Source: Brucella sp. BE17
Lineage (GTDB): Bacteria; Pseudomonadota; Alphaproteobacteria; Rhizobiales; Rhizobiaceae
Length of the DNA stretch: 64,000 nucleotides
Direction of reading: 5' to 3'
NCBI RefSeq assembly: GCF_039545455.1
Contig: NZ_CP154467.1
Location: 1,488,001-1,552,000, forward strand
Position numbers and translations under genes: made by a program. Below the pieces are notes generated by a model. The model worked only from the letters and a program-made list of their open reading frames with translations, was not told where the DNA came from and did no database searches. Shown here one piece after another: positions 1-9,095 of the stretch. Position 1 is the stretch's first letter, and the number at the start of each line of letters is the position of its first letter.

Positions 1-1448
1 ACAATCGTTCCGGCCACTTGGCAGCGCAGATCAACCAGAACGTTTCCGGCATTCGCGATCTGCTCAACATGACAATCTCGTCGATTGCCCGCGACTTTAT
101 CTCGCTCGTCGGCCTTGTCGCGATGATGTTCTATATGGACCCGCTGCTTTCGACCGCGATCTTCCTGATCGGCCCGCCGCTCATACTGGCGGTCGCCTAT
201 ATTTCGCGTCGCATTCGCTCGGTGACACGCGATCTCGTGCATCTCAACTCGCACCTTCTGGGTGCCATGCAGGAAGCCGTGCAGGGCATCACCATCGTCA
301 AGGCTTTTACGATGGAAGAGCAGTTGCGCGCCAAGATTGGCAATCTGATCGACCAGTCGGAGGGCCGCAGCAACAAGATCGCCAAAGTCTCCGAACGCAC
401 CACACCGATTTCGGAAATCCTCGCCGGGTTTGCCGTCTCGGGCGTGCTTGCCTATAGTGGCTATCGCGCCATTCTCGAACAACAGCCACCCGGCGCGACA
501 TTCGCCTTCATCACTGCACTTTTGCTTGCCTATGATCCGGCTCGCCGCCTTGCCCGCCTTCAGGTCGGGCTTGAAAGGGCCTTGGTCAATGCGCGCATGA
601 TCTATGAAGTGCTGGATATCGTACCGCACCAAGGTGACGCTCCTGATGCCCCGGCCTTGAAGCCCGACAAAGGCGAAATCCGCTTCGAAGGATTACATTT
701 TTCCTATAGCGAATTATCGCCTGTCCTGCATGATGTGTCCTTTGTTGCCAAAGCGGGTGAGACGACCGCAATCATTGGCGCATCGGGTGCCGGAAAATCA
801 ACGCTGATCGGCCTGATCCAGCGTTTTTACGATCTGGACCAGGGCACCATCCTCTATGACGGGCAGGATATTTCAAAAGTCACCAAGGCGTCGCTGCGTC
901 ATTCGGTGGCCTATGTCTCCCAGCAGCCTTACCTGTTTGAAGGCACCATTGCAGATAACATCCGCTATGGTCGCCCCGATGCGAGTGATGAGGAAGTCAT
1001 CAGCGCAACCAGGCTTGCCAATGCGCATGATTTTATCCTGCAACAGCCACAGGGCTACGACACCCCGGTCGGCGAAAACGGTGCCACACTTTCGGGTGGC
1101 CAGCGCCAGCGCATTTCCATTGCGCGCGCCATCGTGCGCAACGCACCGGTTCTGCTCCTCGACGAAGCGACATCCGCGCTCGACAATGAATCGGAAAAGC
1201 GGGTGCAGCAGGCGCTTGAAACCATTATGAAGGGCCGCACGACCATCGTTATTGCGCATCGTCTTTCGACCATCGTCAATGCCGATCGTATCGTAGTCAT
1301 GGAAGCCGGCCGCGTAGTGGAAGAAGGTCGCCACGATACGCTGATCGACATTCCAAATGGTGTCTATGCCCGCTTTTATCGCCTGCAAAGCGGCGATGAC
1401 GCAAATATCAACGAAAGAATAGCCGCAGGAGACGCCAATGAGCGCTGA
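1..1448 (+). CDS. MsbA-like ABC exporter, fused membrane and ATPase domains (5' end outside window)
   Basis: The reading frame is open to base 1, so the N-terminus is missing. The visible part begins in the transmembrane region (hydrophobic stretches near visible residues 25-60 and 135-165) and runs into a full nucleotide-binding domain. It has Walker A (GASGAGKST), the signature LSGGQRQR, Walker B ([12 protein letters not shown]) and the H-loop histidine in IAHRLST. This is the half-transporter layout of MsbA and multidrug exporters, which work as homodimers in the inner membrane to move lipids or hydrophobic compounds outward. The substrate cannot be read from the sequence. Its last codons overlap the start of dapB, suggesting cotranscription. 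Confidence 0.9.
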   Translation, partial: NRSGHLAAQINQNVSGIRDLLNMTISSIARDFISLVGLVAMMFYMDPLLSTAIFLIGPPLILAVAYISRRIRSVTRDLVHLNSHLLGAMQEAVQGITIVKAFTMEEQLRAKIGNLIDQSEGRSNKIAKVSERTTPISEILAGFAVSGVLAYSGYRAILEQQPPGATFAFITALLLAYDPARRLARLQVGLERALVNARMIYEVLDIVPHQGDAPDAPALKPDKGEIRFEGLHFSYSELSPVLHDVSFVAKAGETTAIIGASGAGKSTLIGLIQRFYDLDQGTILYDGQDISKVTKASLRHSVAYVSQQPYLFEGTIADNIRYGRPDASDEEVISATRLANAHDFILQQPQGYDTPVGENGATLSGGQRQRISIARAIVRNAPVLLLDEATSALDNESEKRVQQALETIMKGRTTIVIAHRLSTIVNADRIVVMEAGRVVEEGRHDTLIDIPNGVYARFYRLQSGDDANINERIAAGDANER

Positions 1449-2277
1449 AACGCATAATAGCCACAGCGACATGGGTCTTGTCGTGGTGGGTGCCGGCGGG
1501 CGCATGGGCCAGACCCTCATCCGTTGTGTTATAGAAATGGATGGCGCAAAACTTGTCGGTGCCATCGAACGCGCCGGTTCTCCGTTTTTGGGCAGGGATG
1601 CAGGCGAGATCGCAGGTCTTGGCACGCTTGGCGTGTCCATTACCGACGATCCTCTGCCGGTTTTTGCAAAAGCCGAAGGCATTCTCGATTTTACCACTCC
1701 AGCCGCAAGCGTTGCCTTTGCAGGTTATGCTGCGCAGGCCCGCATCGTTCATGTCATCGGCACTACGGGCTGTTCCACGCAAGATGATGAAAAAATCCTT
1801 GCCGCAGCCCGCCATGCGACAATCGTCAAGTCAGGCAATATGAGCCTTGGCGTTAATCTTCTTTCAGTGCTGATCGAAAAGGCGGCTGCAGCACTCGACC
1901 CGCAGGATTTCGACATCGAGGTGCTCGAAATGCATCACAGGCACAAGGTCGACGCGCCATCAGGTACCGCCCTTCTTTTGGGCGAGGCGGCAGCCGAAGG
2001 CCGTGCCATAAACCTTGCTGAAAAAAGCGTGCGCGTGCGTGACGGCTATACCGGGGCGCGCGAAGCAGGAACAATCGGTTTTGCCACTTTGCGCGGCGGC
2101 TCTGTCATCGGCGATCACTCTGTCATACTGGCTGGCCCCGGCGAACGTGTCGTTCTCTCGCATCATGCCGAAGACCGCACGGTTTTCGCACGTGGGGCCG
2201 TGAAGGCCGCCCTTTGGGCATACGGCAAAAAGCCCGGCCTTTACTCCATGCGCGATGTGCTGGGTCTGACCGAATAA
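1438..2277 (+). CDS. dapB: 4-hydroxy-tetrahydrodipicolinate reductase
   Basis: Cytoplasmic NAD(P)H-dependent enzyme of the diaminopimelate/lysine pathway, feeding peptidoglycan and lysine synthesis. The N-terminal Rossmann motif is [10 protein letters not shown], and the family signature with catalytic histidine and substrate-binding residues reads [15 protein letters not shown]. The 279-residue length is normal, with about ten extra N-terminal residues. The ATG at 1438 has a GGAG Shine-Dalgarno eight bases upstream and overlaps the preceding ABC gene by 11 bases. A second possible start is the ATG before GLVVVGAGG. The gene is intact and ordinary. Confidence 0.96.
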   Translation: MSAETHNSHSDMGLVVVGAGGRMGQTLIRCVIEMDGAKLVGAIERAGSPFLGRDAGEIAGLGTLGVSITDDPLPVFAKAEGILDFTTPAASVAFAGYAAQARIVHVIGTTGCSTQDDEKILAAARHATIVKSGNMSLGVNLLSVLIEKAAAALDPQDFDIEVLEMHHRHKVDAPSGTALLLGEAAAEGRAINLAEKSVRVRDGYTGAREAGTIGFATLRGGSVIGDHSVILAGPGERVVLSHHAEDRTVFARGAVKAALWAYGKKPGLYSMRDVLGLTE

Positions 2278-2319
2278 TTTCAATATCCCGTTTCCAACCC
2301 TCATAATGGAGCATCGCCT

Positions 2320-2940
2320 ATGTCCCGCACCCTCGTCCTGGTCCGTCACGGTCAAAGCGAATGGAACCTGAAAAACCTGTTCACCGGCTGGCGTGATCCG
2401 GGCCTGACCGAACAGGGGCACGCGGAAGCCAAGGCCGCAGGCCAGCGCCTCAAGGCTGCGGGTCTCAAATTCGATATTGCCTATACTTCCGTATTGTCAC
2501 GTGCGCAGACGACCTGCCAGCATATTCTGGATGAGCTTGGCCAATCCGATCTTGAAACCATTCGCGATCAGGCTTTGAACGAGCGCGATTACGGTGATCT
2601 TTCCGGTCTCAACAAGGACGATGCTCGCGCCAAATGGGGCGAGGAACAGGTGCACATCTGGCGTCGCTCCTACGACGTCCCGCCCCCGGGCGGCGAAAGC
2701 CTGAAAGATACGGGCGCGCGCGTCTGGCCCTATTATCTGCACACAATCCAGCCACATGTGCTGCGCGGTGAAACGGTTCTGGTCGCCGCCCATGGCAATT
2801 CGCTTCGTGCGCTCATCATGGCACTCGACGGACTGACACCCGAACAGATACTCAAGCAGGAACTCAATACCGGCGTTCCGATCATCTACAAGATCAATGC
2901 CGATTCAAGCGTCGAATCCAAGGAAATTCTGGAAGCTTGA
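2320..2940 (+). CDS. gpmA: 2,3-bisphosphoglycerate-dependent phosphoglycerate mutase
   Basis: Interconverts 3- and 2-phosphoglycerate in glycolysis and gluconeogenesis in the cytoplasm. It shows the histidine phosphatase signature [10 protein letters not shown] with the phospho-accepting His, the [14 protein letters not shown] substrate segment and the second catalytic His in AAHGNSLRA. At 206 residues it is the compact alphaproteobacterial form, about 40 residues shorter than the E. coli enzyme. The ATG follows a TGGAG ribosome site. It lies 42 bases after dapB on the same strand and is probably cotranscribed, ending before a GC-rich hairpin. Confidence 0.96.
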   Translation: MSRTLVLVRHGQSEWNLKNLFTGWRDPGLTEQGHAEAKAAGQRLKAAGLKFDIAYTSVLSRAQTTCQHILDELGQSDLETIRDQALNERDYGDLSGLNKDDARAKWGEEQVHIWRRSYDVPPPGGESLKDTGARVWPYYLHTIQPHVLRGETVLVAAHGNSLRALIMALDGLTPEQILKQELNTGVPIIYKINADSSVESKEILEA

Positions 2941-2952
2941 GCGATGTTGAAT

Positions 2953-2970
2953 GGGCGCAGTGATGCGCCC
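2953..2970 (+). terminator. Hairpin downstream of gpmA
   Basis: Perfect 6-bp stem GGGCGC/GCGCCC with a 6-base loop, 12 bases past the gpmA stop. The following bases start TTC but there is no strong T-run, so termination is likely but not certain. Confidence 0.5.
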
Positions 2971-3035
2971 TTCACCGTTTCAGAACGGCAAATGGCATAG
3001 TCTGAAAAAAAGCTGGCTGAATTTCCAAATCACGA

Positions 3036-3063
3036 TTGACACAGACAGGCCGACCCCTTAGAT
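3036..3063 (+). promoter_or_regulatory. Promoter of tRNA-Leu
   Basis: TTGACA at 3036-3041 and TTAGAT at 3058-3063, spaced 16 bases, place the transcription start a few bases before the mature tRNA 5' end at 3075. The -35 is a perfect housekeeping consensus. Confidence 0.75.
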
Positions 3064-3074
3064 GGGTCCTCGTC

Positions 3075-3161
3075 GCCCAGATGGCGGAATTGGTAGACGC
3101 ACCAGCTTCAGGTGCTGGCGCTCGCAAGGGCGTGGAGGTTCGAGTCCTCTTCTGGGCACCA
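3075..3161 (+). tRNA. tRNA-Leu (anticodon CAG), CCA encoded
   Basis: Class II tRNA: acceptor stem GCCCAGA pairs with TCTGGGC, the anticodon stem CCAGC/GCTGG holds loop TTCAGGT with anticodon CAG, there is a long variable arm, and the T-arm GGTTCGAGTCC is present. Discriminator A is at 3158 and genomic CCA at 3159-3161. It serves as the integration site of the island: the direct repeat starts in its T-arm and the gene is kept whole at this end. Confidence 0.97.
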
Positions 3162-3232
3162 TTTCCAAGTCTTCAGACCACTACCAAGGTCCAGAAGCAT
3201 CCCAAAAAGCCCGCGTAAGCGGGCTTTTTTGT
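3143..3232 (+). repeat. attL: left direct repeat (tRNA-Leu 3' end plus terminator)
   Basis: Ninety bases starting AGTCCTCTTCTGGGCACC in the tRNA T-arm and ending in the terminator T-run. The copy at 22520-22607 matches apart from a 2-base gap (GG of TGGGC) and three substitutions, with a long identical stretch around CAAGTCTTCAGACCACTACC. This is the classic target duplication left by a tRNA-specific tyrosine integrase. Confidence 0.9.
3204..3231 (+). terminator. Terminator of tRNA-Leu
   Basis: Stem AGCCCGC/GCGGGCT with a 4-base loop, an upstream A-run and a T6 tail: a textbook rho-independent terminator. It forms part of the duplicated att sequence. Confidence 0.9.
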
Positions 3233-3270
3233 ATCTTACAGTCTGACGTCGTCCGATTGCATCCGAGAAA

Positions 3271-3335
3271 TTTGTTGGTACATTTGTTGGTATCGAGCCC
3301 AATACCAACAAATTCTGGAAAAGTGATACCAACAA
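3271..3335. promoter_or_regulatory. Cluster of integrase arm-type/operator sites before the integrase gene
   Basis: TTTGTTGGTA occurs directly at 3271-3280 and 3283-3292 and inverted at 3303-3312 and 3327-3335. The middle pair makes a perfect 12-bp inverted repeat (3282-3293 and 3302-3313, 8-base spacer). The last site overlaps the integrase start codon. A further direct copy lies inside the gene at 3415-3424. Similar sites recur near the right end. I infer binding by the integrase or its regulator, giving both recombination-complex assembly and autorepression. Confidence 0.7.
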
Positions 3336-4546
3336 TGGCGCTGACCGACACGGCAATTAAGGCTTTAAAACAAGGTGTTAGCGCAAGAAAATACAGCGAC
3401 GCCAATGGCCTGTTTTTGTTGGTACAGCCTAACGGTTCAAAACTCTGGCGATACGCCTACCGATTCCAGGGGAAACAAAAGACGTTATCGCTCGGATCAT
3501 ACCCTTTGGTGAGTTTGCGCGATGCACGCACCAAACGTGATGAAGCCCGCGAATTGCTGACACAACAAATCGACCCTGGCGAGAAACTCAAATCAGATAA
3601 GTTGCAGCGCCTCATTCAGTCTGCAATCACCTTCACCCATGTCGCCGATGAATTCGTAGAAAAATTGGAATGTGAAGGTAAAGCTGCAGTCACGCTCACC
3701 AAGAAGAAATGGCTTCTGGATATGGCTAAGGCCGACTTTGGTCAAAAACCAATCCATGAAATTAAAGCGCCCGAAATTCTGCTAGCACTCAAGAAGGTTG
3801 AGGCGAAAGGTAATTACGAAACCGCCCGCCGACTTCGATCCACCATCAGTCAAGTCTTCCGCTATGCCATCGCTACTGCACGCGCGGACAATGACCCTAC
3901 ATTTGGACTGCGCGGCGCTCTGATTGCTCCCACTGTCACGCATAGAGCCGCAATCACTGAGAAAGATAAATTCACCGGCCTAATACGATCCATATGGGAA
4001 TATGAAGGAAACCCAGAGACGCGTATTGCCCTTAAATTGATGGCGCTGATGTTTCCGCGCCCAGGCGAACTACGACAAGCATGCTGGAAAGAATTCGATC
4101 TTGATAAGAATGTTTGGACAATCCCCGCATCGCGGATGAAAATGCGTCGCGAACACAAAAAATACCTGAGCCCGCTAGTCAGAGAATTATTGTCCGAGCT
4201 TAAACAATATTCCGGTTACACAGATCTTGCCTTTCCAGGCGTTCATTCCCGGCATCGCCCAATGAGCGAAAATACGCTGAACAGCGCATTACGACGCATG
4301 GGCTTTACAGCTGATGAGGCAACGTCCCATGGCTTCCGAGCCAGCGCATCAAGCTTGCTCAATGAAAGTAATCTCTGGTCTGCGGATGCCATTGAAGCAG
4401 AACTTGCACATGTTGGTGCTGACGAAGTGCGCCGAGCTTACCACCGCTCCCTCTACTGGGAAGAACGGATCAAGATGATGGAATGGTGGAGCGAAAAAAT
4501 TCAAGGTTTTGCTTTATCCTCCAAACAGGGAGTTACATCATTTTGA
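3335..4546 (+). CDS. Tyrosine-type integrase of P4 family (island integrase)
   Basis: Site-specific recombinase that would integrate and excise the island at tRNA-Leu. The N-terminal arm-binding domain (DUF4102 type) begins MALTDTAIKALK with ARKYSDANGLFLLVQPNGSK at about residues 16-35, and the C-terminal catalytic domain shows PRPGELRQACWKEF (first catalytic Arg), HGFRA (HxxR) and the nucleophile region RAYHRSLYWEERIKMM. Its 403 residues are typical. I chose ATG 3335 because the frame upstream runs back through the tRNA and is not coding. It is oriented away from the tRNA, as usual for this family. A TTG start of the next gene overlaps its stop. Confidence 0.93.
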   Translation: MALTDTAIKALKQGVSARKYSDANGLFLLVQPNGSKLWRYAYRFQGKQKTLSLGSYPLVSLRDARTKRDEARELLTQQIDPGEKLKSDKLQRLIQSAITFTHVADEFVEKLECEGKAAVTLTKKKWLLDMAKADFGQKPIHEIKAPEILLALKKVEAKGNYETARRLRSTISQVFRYAIATARADNDPTFGLRGALIAPTVTHRAAITEKDKFTGLIRSIWEYEGNPETRIALKLMALMFPRPGELRQACWKEFDLDKNVWTIPASRMKMRREHKKYLSPLVRELLSELKQYSGYTDLAFPGVHSRHRPMSENTLNSALRRMGFTADEATSHGFRASASSLLNESNLWSADAIEAELAHVGADEVRRAYHRSLYWEERIKMMEWWSEKIQGFALSSKQGVTSF

Positions 4547-5454
4547 GCTTATTTGACGACAACTACCGAGACAAAATGATTCAAGACATCTTAAACTGGG
4601 AATTCCCAGCCCGTGCCAGCCTAGGCCCCGGACTCGGTGCTTTTCTAGGAGCGGCAGACAAGAGGGACAGGGCGAATAGGCGGCTTGCGCTGCTAAACCT
4701 GTCTGAAGTTGAGCTTCATAAGACCCACGCTGCCGCTAAAAATCATTATGAGCAAGGCGACCGTGATCGCGACAGCGACGCATACGATGGCCTCGGCTTT
4801 CCCAATTTTTTCAGAGAGGTTGACCAACCTCAAGCCATACTCGAACAATGGAAACTTGCCAGCGATGACATAGCATTTTGGTGCAACTTAGAACATTGGA
4901 CCATCAATGAGTTTATTGCCCTTTCGTTTGATCTTTGTCCAACAAAAGCAACACCGGAAAACTTGCGGAAATTTCGCCACCGAATTCCAGGAGCTACTTA
5001 CCAAAATATAACGCAACGAACTGAGATTTGTCGCCGAGCACAGCAAGCTCGCCAAATAATGCCAAAAATGCCACCGGATCGTTTCGCCGCATGGGCGAAA
5101 ACAAAAAACATCTTATTGTCGGCAGAAATATCCACATTAATAAAAACCGCTGCTCCCTATTCATCGGCGGAAAGCAAACCGATTAGCGCGGAGATTGCGG
5201 ATAAACTTCAAGCCCAGACGTCCGGCAACCAACATAAGGCCGCCACTGCACGCGCAGACACATCATTATATAAAATTCTCTACGCTATCGCCGTATCACG
5301 ATATAAATTCGATCCTGATAAGCGCAACTCGTCATCTCCCTCCATGATCCTGACGGAGCTTGAACGAGTAGGTTTAAGCATGGATGTCGCTACGATAAAA
5401 AGCCACTTATCAAAAGCGGCAGAAATCGTAGATGAAATTAAATCAAATAGTTAG
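4543..5454 (+). CDS. Hypothetical protein in the integrase module
   Basis: About 303 residues if translation begins at TTG 4543, which overlaps the integrase stop and has AGGGAG ten bases upstream; ATG 4576 is the alternative. No signal peptide or membrane segment is visible. The middle is aromatic-rich (FWCNLEHWTINEFIALSFDL), a segment that resembles short motifs in mobile-element proteins that often sit beside P4-type integrases, and the C-terminus is helical and Lys/Ser-rich. I do not recognise a domain. Tight coupling to the integrase suggests a role in island maintenance or regulation, but that is inference only. Confidence 0.75.
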   Translation: MSLFDDNYRDKMIQDILNWEFPARASLGPGLGAFLGAADKRDRANRRLALLNLSEVELHKTHAAAKNHYEQGDRDRDSDAYDGLGFPNFFREVDQPQAILEQWKLASDDIAFWCNLEHWTINEFIALSFDLCPTKATPENLRKFRHRIPGATYQNITQRTEICRRAQQARQIMPKMPPDRFAAWAKTKNILLSAEISTLIKTAAPYSSAESKPISAEIADKLQAQTSGNQHKAATARADTSLYKILYAIAVSRYKFDPDKRNSSSPSMILTELERVGLSMDVATIKSHLSKAAEIVDEIKSNS

Positions 5455-5555
5455 GTCCTATTTTTTCCGAAATCGGAATTTTCTTTCTGAATTCGGACAA
5501 TAAATATTCTGCACAAATTAGGTCTCGTTCATCCTTCACCCTACGAGGCCAAACG

Positions 5556-5762
5556 ATGAACGAGATCCAGAGTTTCCCGACTACCGGCTTTGTCCGATTG
5601 AACCAAATTATCGCACCACGCGGCCTAATCCCTGTCAGCAAGTCTACTTGGTGGGCAGGCGTAAAAGATGGGCGCTTCCCTAAGCCCTTAAAACTCGGCC
5701 CCAAAATAACGGTCTGGCGTGCAGAAGACATTCACGCTCTCATTCAAAAGGGAGTCCGCTAA
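5556..5762 (+). CDS. AlpA-family excisionase/regulator-like protein
   Basis: A 68-residue small DNA-binding protein with the AlpA/MerR-like winged-helix pattern: GFVRLNQIIAP, then the conserved SKSTWWAGVKDGRFPKP and KLGPKITVWRAEDIHALI. Relatives regulate integrase genes or act as recombination directionality factors for P4-like islands. The stop overlaps the next start (TAATG), so the two genes are translationally coupled. The intergenic region before it is 101 bases and AT-rich. Confidence 0.85.
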   Translation: MNEIQSFPTTGFVRLNQIIAPRGLIPVSKSTWWAGVKDGRFPKPLKLGPKITVWRAEDIHALIQKGVR

Positions 5763-6178
5763 TGTCTCGCCGTTACAATCACCGCAGCCTCCGCATGCAT
5801 CGCAACTATACCTACGGCGAAATTAGCCGAAAGTTGCACGTGTCCAAAAAGACGATCCGTAATTGGATCGTCAAAGGCTTGCCTGTGTTGAACGACCAGC
5901 GCCCTTTCCTCATACAAGGAAAGCATCTGGTCGAATTCCTCAAAAACAAACGTATCCCCCAGCGGCCATGTGAACTTATCGAGCTCTACTGTTTCAAGTG
6001 CAAGAAACCACAGCCTGCAAGTCAGTTTGTTGCGGAATATCTGCCTATGACTTCTCTCAGCGGTCAGCTGAAAGCCCAATGCCCTACCTGTAAGACAACT
6101 ACTTACAAAAATATTTCATTGGCTCAAATCGATGAAATCGCGGGAAAAATCACGATCAATTTCCCCAAGGCCATTTAG
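5762..6178 (+). CDS. MerR-like helix-turn-helix plus zinc-ribbon protein
   Basis: 138 residues. The N-terminal half holds a helix-turn-helix: YTYGEISRKLHVSKKTIRNW followed by VKGLPVLNDQRPFLIQGKHL, like MerR/helix_turn_helix_17 proteins. The C-terminal half has two CxxC knuckles, CFKC (with KKPQPAS) and CPTC, about 30 residues apart, which suggests a zinc ribbon. It is probably a DNA-binding regulator of the element. It overlaps the AlpA-like gene by one base and lies 56 bases before the second recombinase, so the three may form one operon. Confidence 0.75.
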   Translation: MSRRYNHRSLRMHRNYTYGEISRKLHVSKKTIRNWIVKGLPVLNDQRPFLIQGKHLVEFLKNKRIPQRPCELIELYCFKCKKPQPASQFVAEYLPMTSLSGQLKAQCPTCKTTTYKNISLAQIDEIAGKITINFPKAI

Positions 6179-6234
6179 GCCTAATCCATAAACATTTCCC
6201 CTGTTGAAACTTCCGGTTCGTAAGGGCTCAAATT

Positions 6235-7341
6235 ATGAAGAAAACCAATCCGAAAAACGAGCGCGTAAAGCGCGATTATTTTCTCTATCTAGAGGAGTCA
6301 AAACGCATGCAATCAAGCAGCGTCGACAAAGCCGCTGCTGCTATCGCTGAGTTTGAACGATTTACCAATTACCGTGATTTTGTTTTGTTTCACATTGAGC
6401 GTGCGAAAGCCTTCAAACAGCATCTGAATGATAAAATTAACGCCACATCCAAACTGCCATTATCGAAGTCAACCATCCATTCGCGACTGATGGCATTACG
6501 GACGTTCTTCATTTGGCTCGCTGGTCAGCATGGCTACCGCGCAAAACTGAAATATTCTGATGCTGAGTATTTCAACCCATCCGCCAATGACAGCCGCATT
6601 GCAACTGCTCGTCGAGAAAAACGTACCCCCACCATAGAGCAGGTTTTGCACGTCATTGGCATGATGCCGACAACCACCGATGTAGAGCTTCGAGACAGAG
6701 CTCTTATCGCTTTCACGTTGCAAACGGGAGCACGAGATAGCGCCATCGCTTCAATGAAATTAAAGCACGTGAATTTAACTGACAGTTCAGTGTTCCAAGA
6801 TGCCCGTGAAGTCGCCACAAAAAATCGGAAAACTTTCACCAGCTATTTCTTTCCTGTCGGCGATGCTGTTAACACGGTTGTACGCGAATGGATTAAGCAC
6901 CTGCAAACCAATTACCATTTTGGTCCGGACGATCCCATTTTTCCCTCAACTGAGGTGACAACGAACTCAAATGGCCTCTTCGCGCCATCAGGTCTAACGC
7001 GCAACCATTGGCATTCTGCTGCTCCTATACGCAGAATATTCAAAGTCGCATTTGAAGCTGCCAAACTTCCATATGCCAATCCGCACAGTATAAGAAACAC
7101 ACTTGCCCAGCTGGGCGAGCGCGTCTGTCGGACGCCCGAAGAATTCAAAGCATGGAGCCAGAACTTGGGACACGAAGGCGTACTCACGACATTTACCAGC
7201 TACGGCACTGTTGCCAGCGGCCGGCAGTCCGAAATCATCCTTGGATTAAATCCTCAGAGTGTTCCAACAATAGAAAATCGAGAGGACAGGCTGGATAAGA
7301 TCGAAGCTATGTTGGCAAAACTGGCCCTAAAAACCGGCTGA
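6235..7341 (+). CDS. Second tyrosine recombinase
   Basis: 368 residues with an N-terminal SAM-like core-binding domain (about 1-110) and a C-terminal phage-integrase catalytic domain: LQTGARDSAIASMKLKHV (first Arg), NPHSIRNTLAQ (HxxR) and a late SYGTV tyrosine. It lacks the DUF4102 arm-binding domain of the first integrase, so it belongs to a different recombinase group. It ends with a coiled segment NREDRLDKIEAMLAKLAL. It sits behind the HTH/zinc-ribbon gene. It could act in excision, in resolving another site, or be the integrase of an older inserted module. Confidence 0.85.
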   Translation: MKKTNPKNERVKRDYFLYLEESKRMQSSSVDKAAAAIAEFERFTNYRDFVLFHIERAKAFKQHLNDKINATSKLPLSKSTIHSRLMALRTFFIWLAGQHGYRAKLKYSDAEYFNPSANDSRIATARREKRTPTIEQVLHVIGMMPTTTDVELRDRALIAFTLQTGARDSAIASMKLKHVNLTDSSVFQDAREVATKNRKTFTSYFFPVGDAVNTVVREWIKHLQTNYHFGPDDPIFPSTEVTTNSNGLFAPSGLTRNHWHSAAPIRRIFKVAFEAAKLPYANPHSIRNTLAQLGERVCRTPEEFKAWSQNLGHEGVLTTFTSYGTVASGRQSEIILGLNPQSVPTIENREDRLDKIEAMLAKLALKTG

Positions 7342-7458
7342 CACCGCCCGGTCATTTTAGAATTGTTGATAATTGCGTACATCTCGACCGATCGATACGA
7401 TGATATTAATATCTGAAAATGCCCCAAAAAATGCTGGTCTCTCACTATGAGCTAAAAA

Positions 7459-8049
7459 ATGTTCAAGCTTAAACAAATTACCACAGGTTCAATTGCGATT
7501 GAGGTCCACGATCAAGACGCCATATTTGAAACTATCATTGATGATTTCAACGACGACCTGCAAAAGCTTTCCGATTTCGTTACCTCATTAATTGCAGGCG
7601 GCTATCCGGCTGTTTATGTATCAGATCATAAAAATTGCTTATGGACATATGATGCAGATGAAACATTGAAGCTTCATTGTGAATTTGATTCAAATGCGCG
7701 AAATCTGCTTTCCATAATTTCAATAAAGATAAGCCGCTCTGCTTTAATCAGCTCCCTGCAAAAACTTGTTCATGACATTGCCTTTCACGAGAATTTCGCA
7801 CGAGGCTATTTGTTTTTCGCTAATGGTGGTGCAGAGGATGATAAGTTCTATTACGTCGTTGATCGCGAGTGGGAAGAAATAATTAAAGCTGGCCGCTTTC
7901 CTGATGATATTGATTTGAAAGATGCTTATGAAGATCGTCGGTTTATCGAAGAATTTCCGCTGACTGATCTTGAAATGGCAATTCTCAAGGAAAATCAGGA
8001 AATGCTGTTAAGTACATCTCCCGAAAGGACTAACATTATTACGGCATAA
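7459..8049 (+). CDS. Hypothetical acidic protein
   Basis: 196 residues, acidic and soluble, with no signal peptide. Patterns such as GGYPAVYVSDHKNCLWTYDA and FANGGAEDDKFYYVVDREWE look like a mixed alpha/beta fold, but I do not recognise a family. Base composition is AT-rich like the preceding island genes. It converges on the Mrr-like gene with only five bases between stops. A role in defence or as a partner of the recombinase is possible but unsupported. Confidence 0.65.
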   Translation: MFKLKQITTGSIAIEVHDQDAIFETIIDDFNDDLQKLSDFVTSLIAGGYPAVYVSDHKNCLWTYDADETLKLHCEFDSNARNLLSIISIKISRSALISSLQKLVHDIAFHENFARGYLFFANGGAEDDKFYYVVDREWEEIIKAGRFPDDIDLKDAYEDRRFIEEFPLTDLEMAILKENQEMLLSTSPERTNIITA

Positions 8050-8054
8050 AGCTA

Positions 8055-8990
8055 TTACAGTCCTTTAAACCAGTCTGCCGAAACGATGACTTTCTCTACT
8101 GTCTCCGTTTTTACGCCTAGCTCATATTGTTTGAGCAAATCGCAGAGACGCTCACCATCAATCAGGTCAATGGCAATGGCACCATCACGTGTTGCTTCAT
8201 CTGACGCCTGAAAGGTGAAATTACCAGTCGTGATAAATAGCCCCTTGTCAGCCCTACCCTGCAATGCACCGCGAAAATCGCGGATATCTTTCGCACCGAC
8301 ACTGCCTTTCCAGCGCTTGCACTGAAAATAGACTTGAAAGGAAACAAGGTTCACGCGAAGAACGCCGACTCCATCTATGCCGCCATCGCCGGTTTTACCT
8401 CTCACCTCAACTTTGACGAAACCAGCCTCACGCAATAATCTTTGCGACAGCCGTTCAAAAGCCTCCGGTTCGATCTTCAATAGTGCATTCAATAATTCCG
8501 CGCGCCAATCCGCATCGACAATTTCATCAATATCTGTGCTGATATCCATGGTAGCGGGTGCCGCCAACACCGCGCCATTCTTGTCCTTATCGGCCAGTCG
8601 TTTCAGTCGCGCACGTTCCCGCTCTTCAGCGTTGACCTGCTTATGAATTTGCTGGGTTTGCACAAGCGTGGTGATTTTTTCACCCAGTTCGGTCAGCGCC
8701 CAGACTCCACGCGATGAATTCTCCAACGCTTTGCCGCGTTTGAGATACGTGCGCGCCCATGCGAGATAATAATTCAACCTTCGATACTGGCCATTTGGCA
8801 TCATCAAAGACTGCTCATCTTCGGAAATTGCTTCTAACTCAACAACCTGCTCATCAAGTTCTTGAATGGACGCAGAGCCTCCGAGCGACTTAAGCGCTTC
8901 AACAACAACCAGCATCATTCCTGGCAAATCCGGGAATCCGTCAGCTTCGATAATGAATTTCCGCAATTTCGCTCTCCCGCAACTATCCAA
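8055..8990 (-). CDS. mrr: Mrr-type restriction endonuclease
   Basis: 311 residues. The N-terminal winged-helix Mrr_N domain (about 20-105) includes YYLAWARTYLKRGKAL and GVWALTELGEKI. The C-terminal PD-(D/E)xK nuclease domain has FERLSQRLLREAGF, the acidic motif GDGGIDG (Asp about 206) and the catalytic FQCKRWKG (Q-x-K about 223-225), then DIRDFRGALQGRADKGLFIT. Mrr proteins cut DNA bearing foreign methylation (type IV restriction). It is divergent from the methyltransferase operon, with about 100 bases between. It may act independently or form the cutting arm of a modification-linked system. The key residues are present. Confidence 0.9.
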   Translation of the reverse strand: MDSCGRAKLRKFIIEADGFPDLPGMMLVVVEALKSLGGSASIQELDEQVVELEAISEDEQSLMMPNGQYRRLNYYLAWARTYLKRGKALENSSRGVWALTELGEKITTLVQTQQIHKQVNAEERERARLKRLADKDKNGAVLAAPATMDISTDIDEIVDADWRAELLNALLKIEPEAFERLSQRLLREAGFVKVEVRGKTGDGGIDGVGVLRVNLVSFQVYFQCKRWKGSVGAKDIRDFRGALQGRADKGLFITTGNFTFQASDEATRDGAIAIDLIDGERLCDLLKQYELGVKTETVEKVIVSADWFKGL

Positions 8991-9095
8991 ACCCTTTGTT
9001 TCTGCTCTTATAATTTAATATCAGCTTTAAACAATAACTTGCTCAATAGTTGATTGTCGCAAACGGTTCAGCCATAAATTGGTGAAACACGGGGC

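Noticed and set aside
3062..3334. Upstream extension of the integrase frame through the tRNA-Leu gene
   Set aside because: The tRNA is a strong structural match and the P4-type N-terminus begins exactly at ATG 3335.
3108..3356. Minus-strand frame with CPEEDSNLHALASAST
   Set aside because: Antisense of the tRNA-Leu gene; this is a well-known kind of false protein from tRNA shadows.
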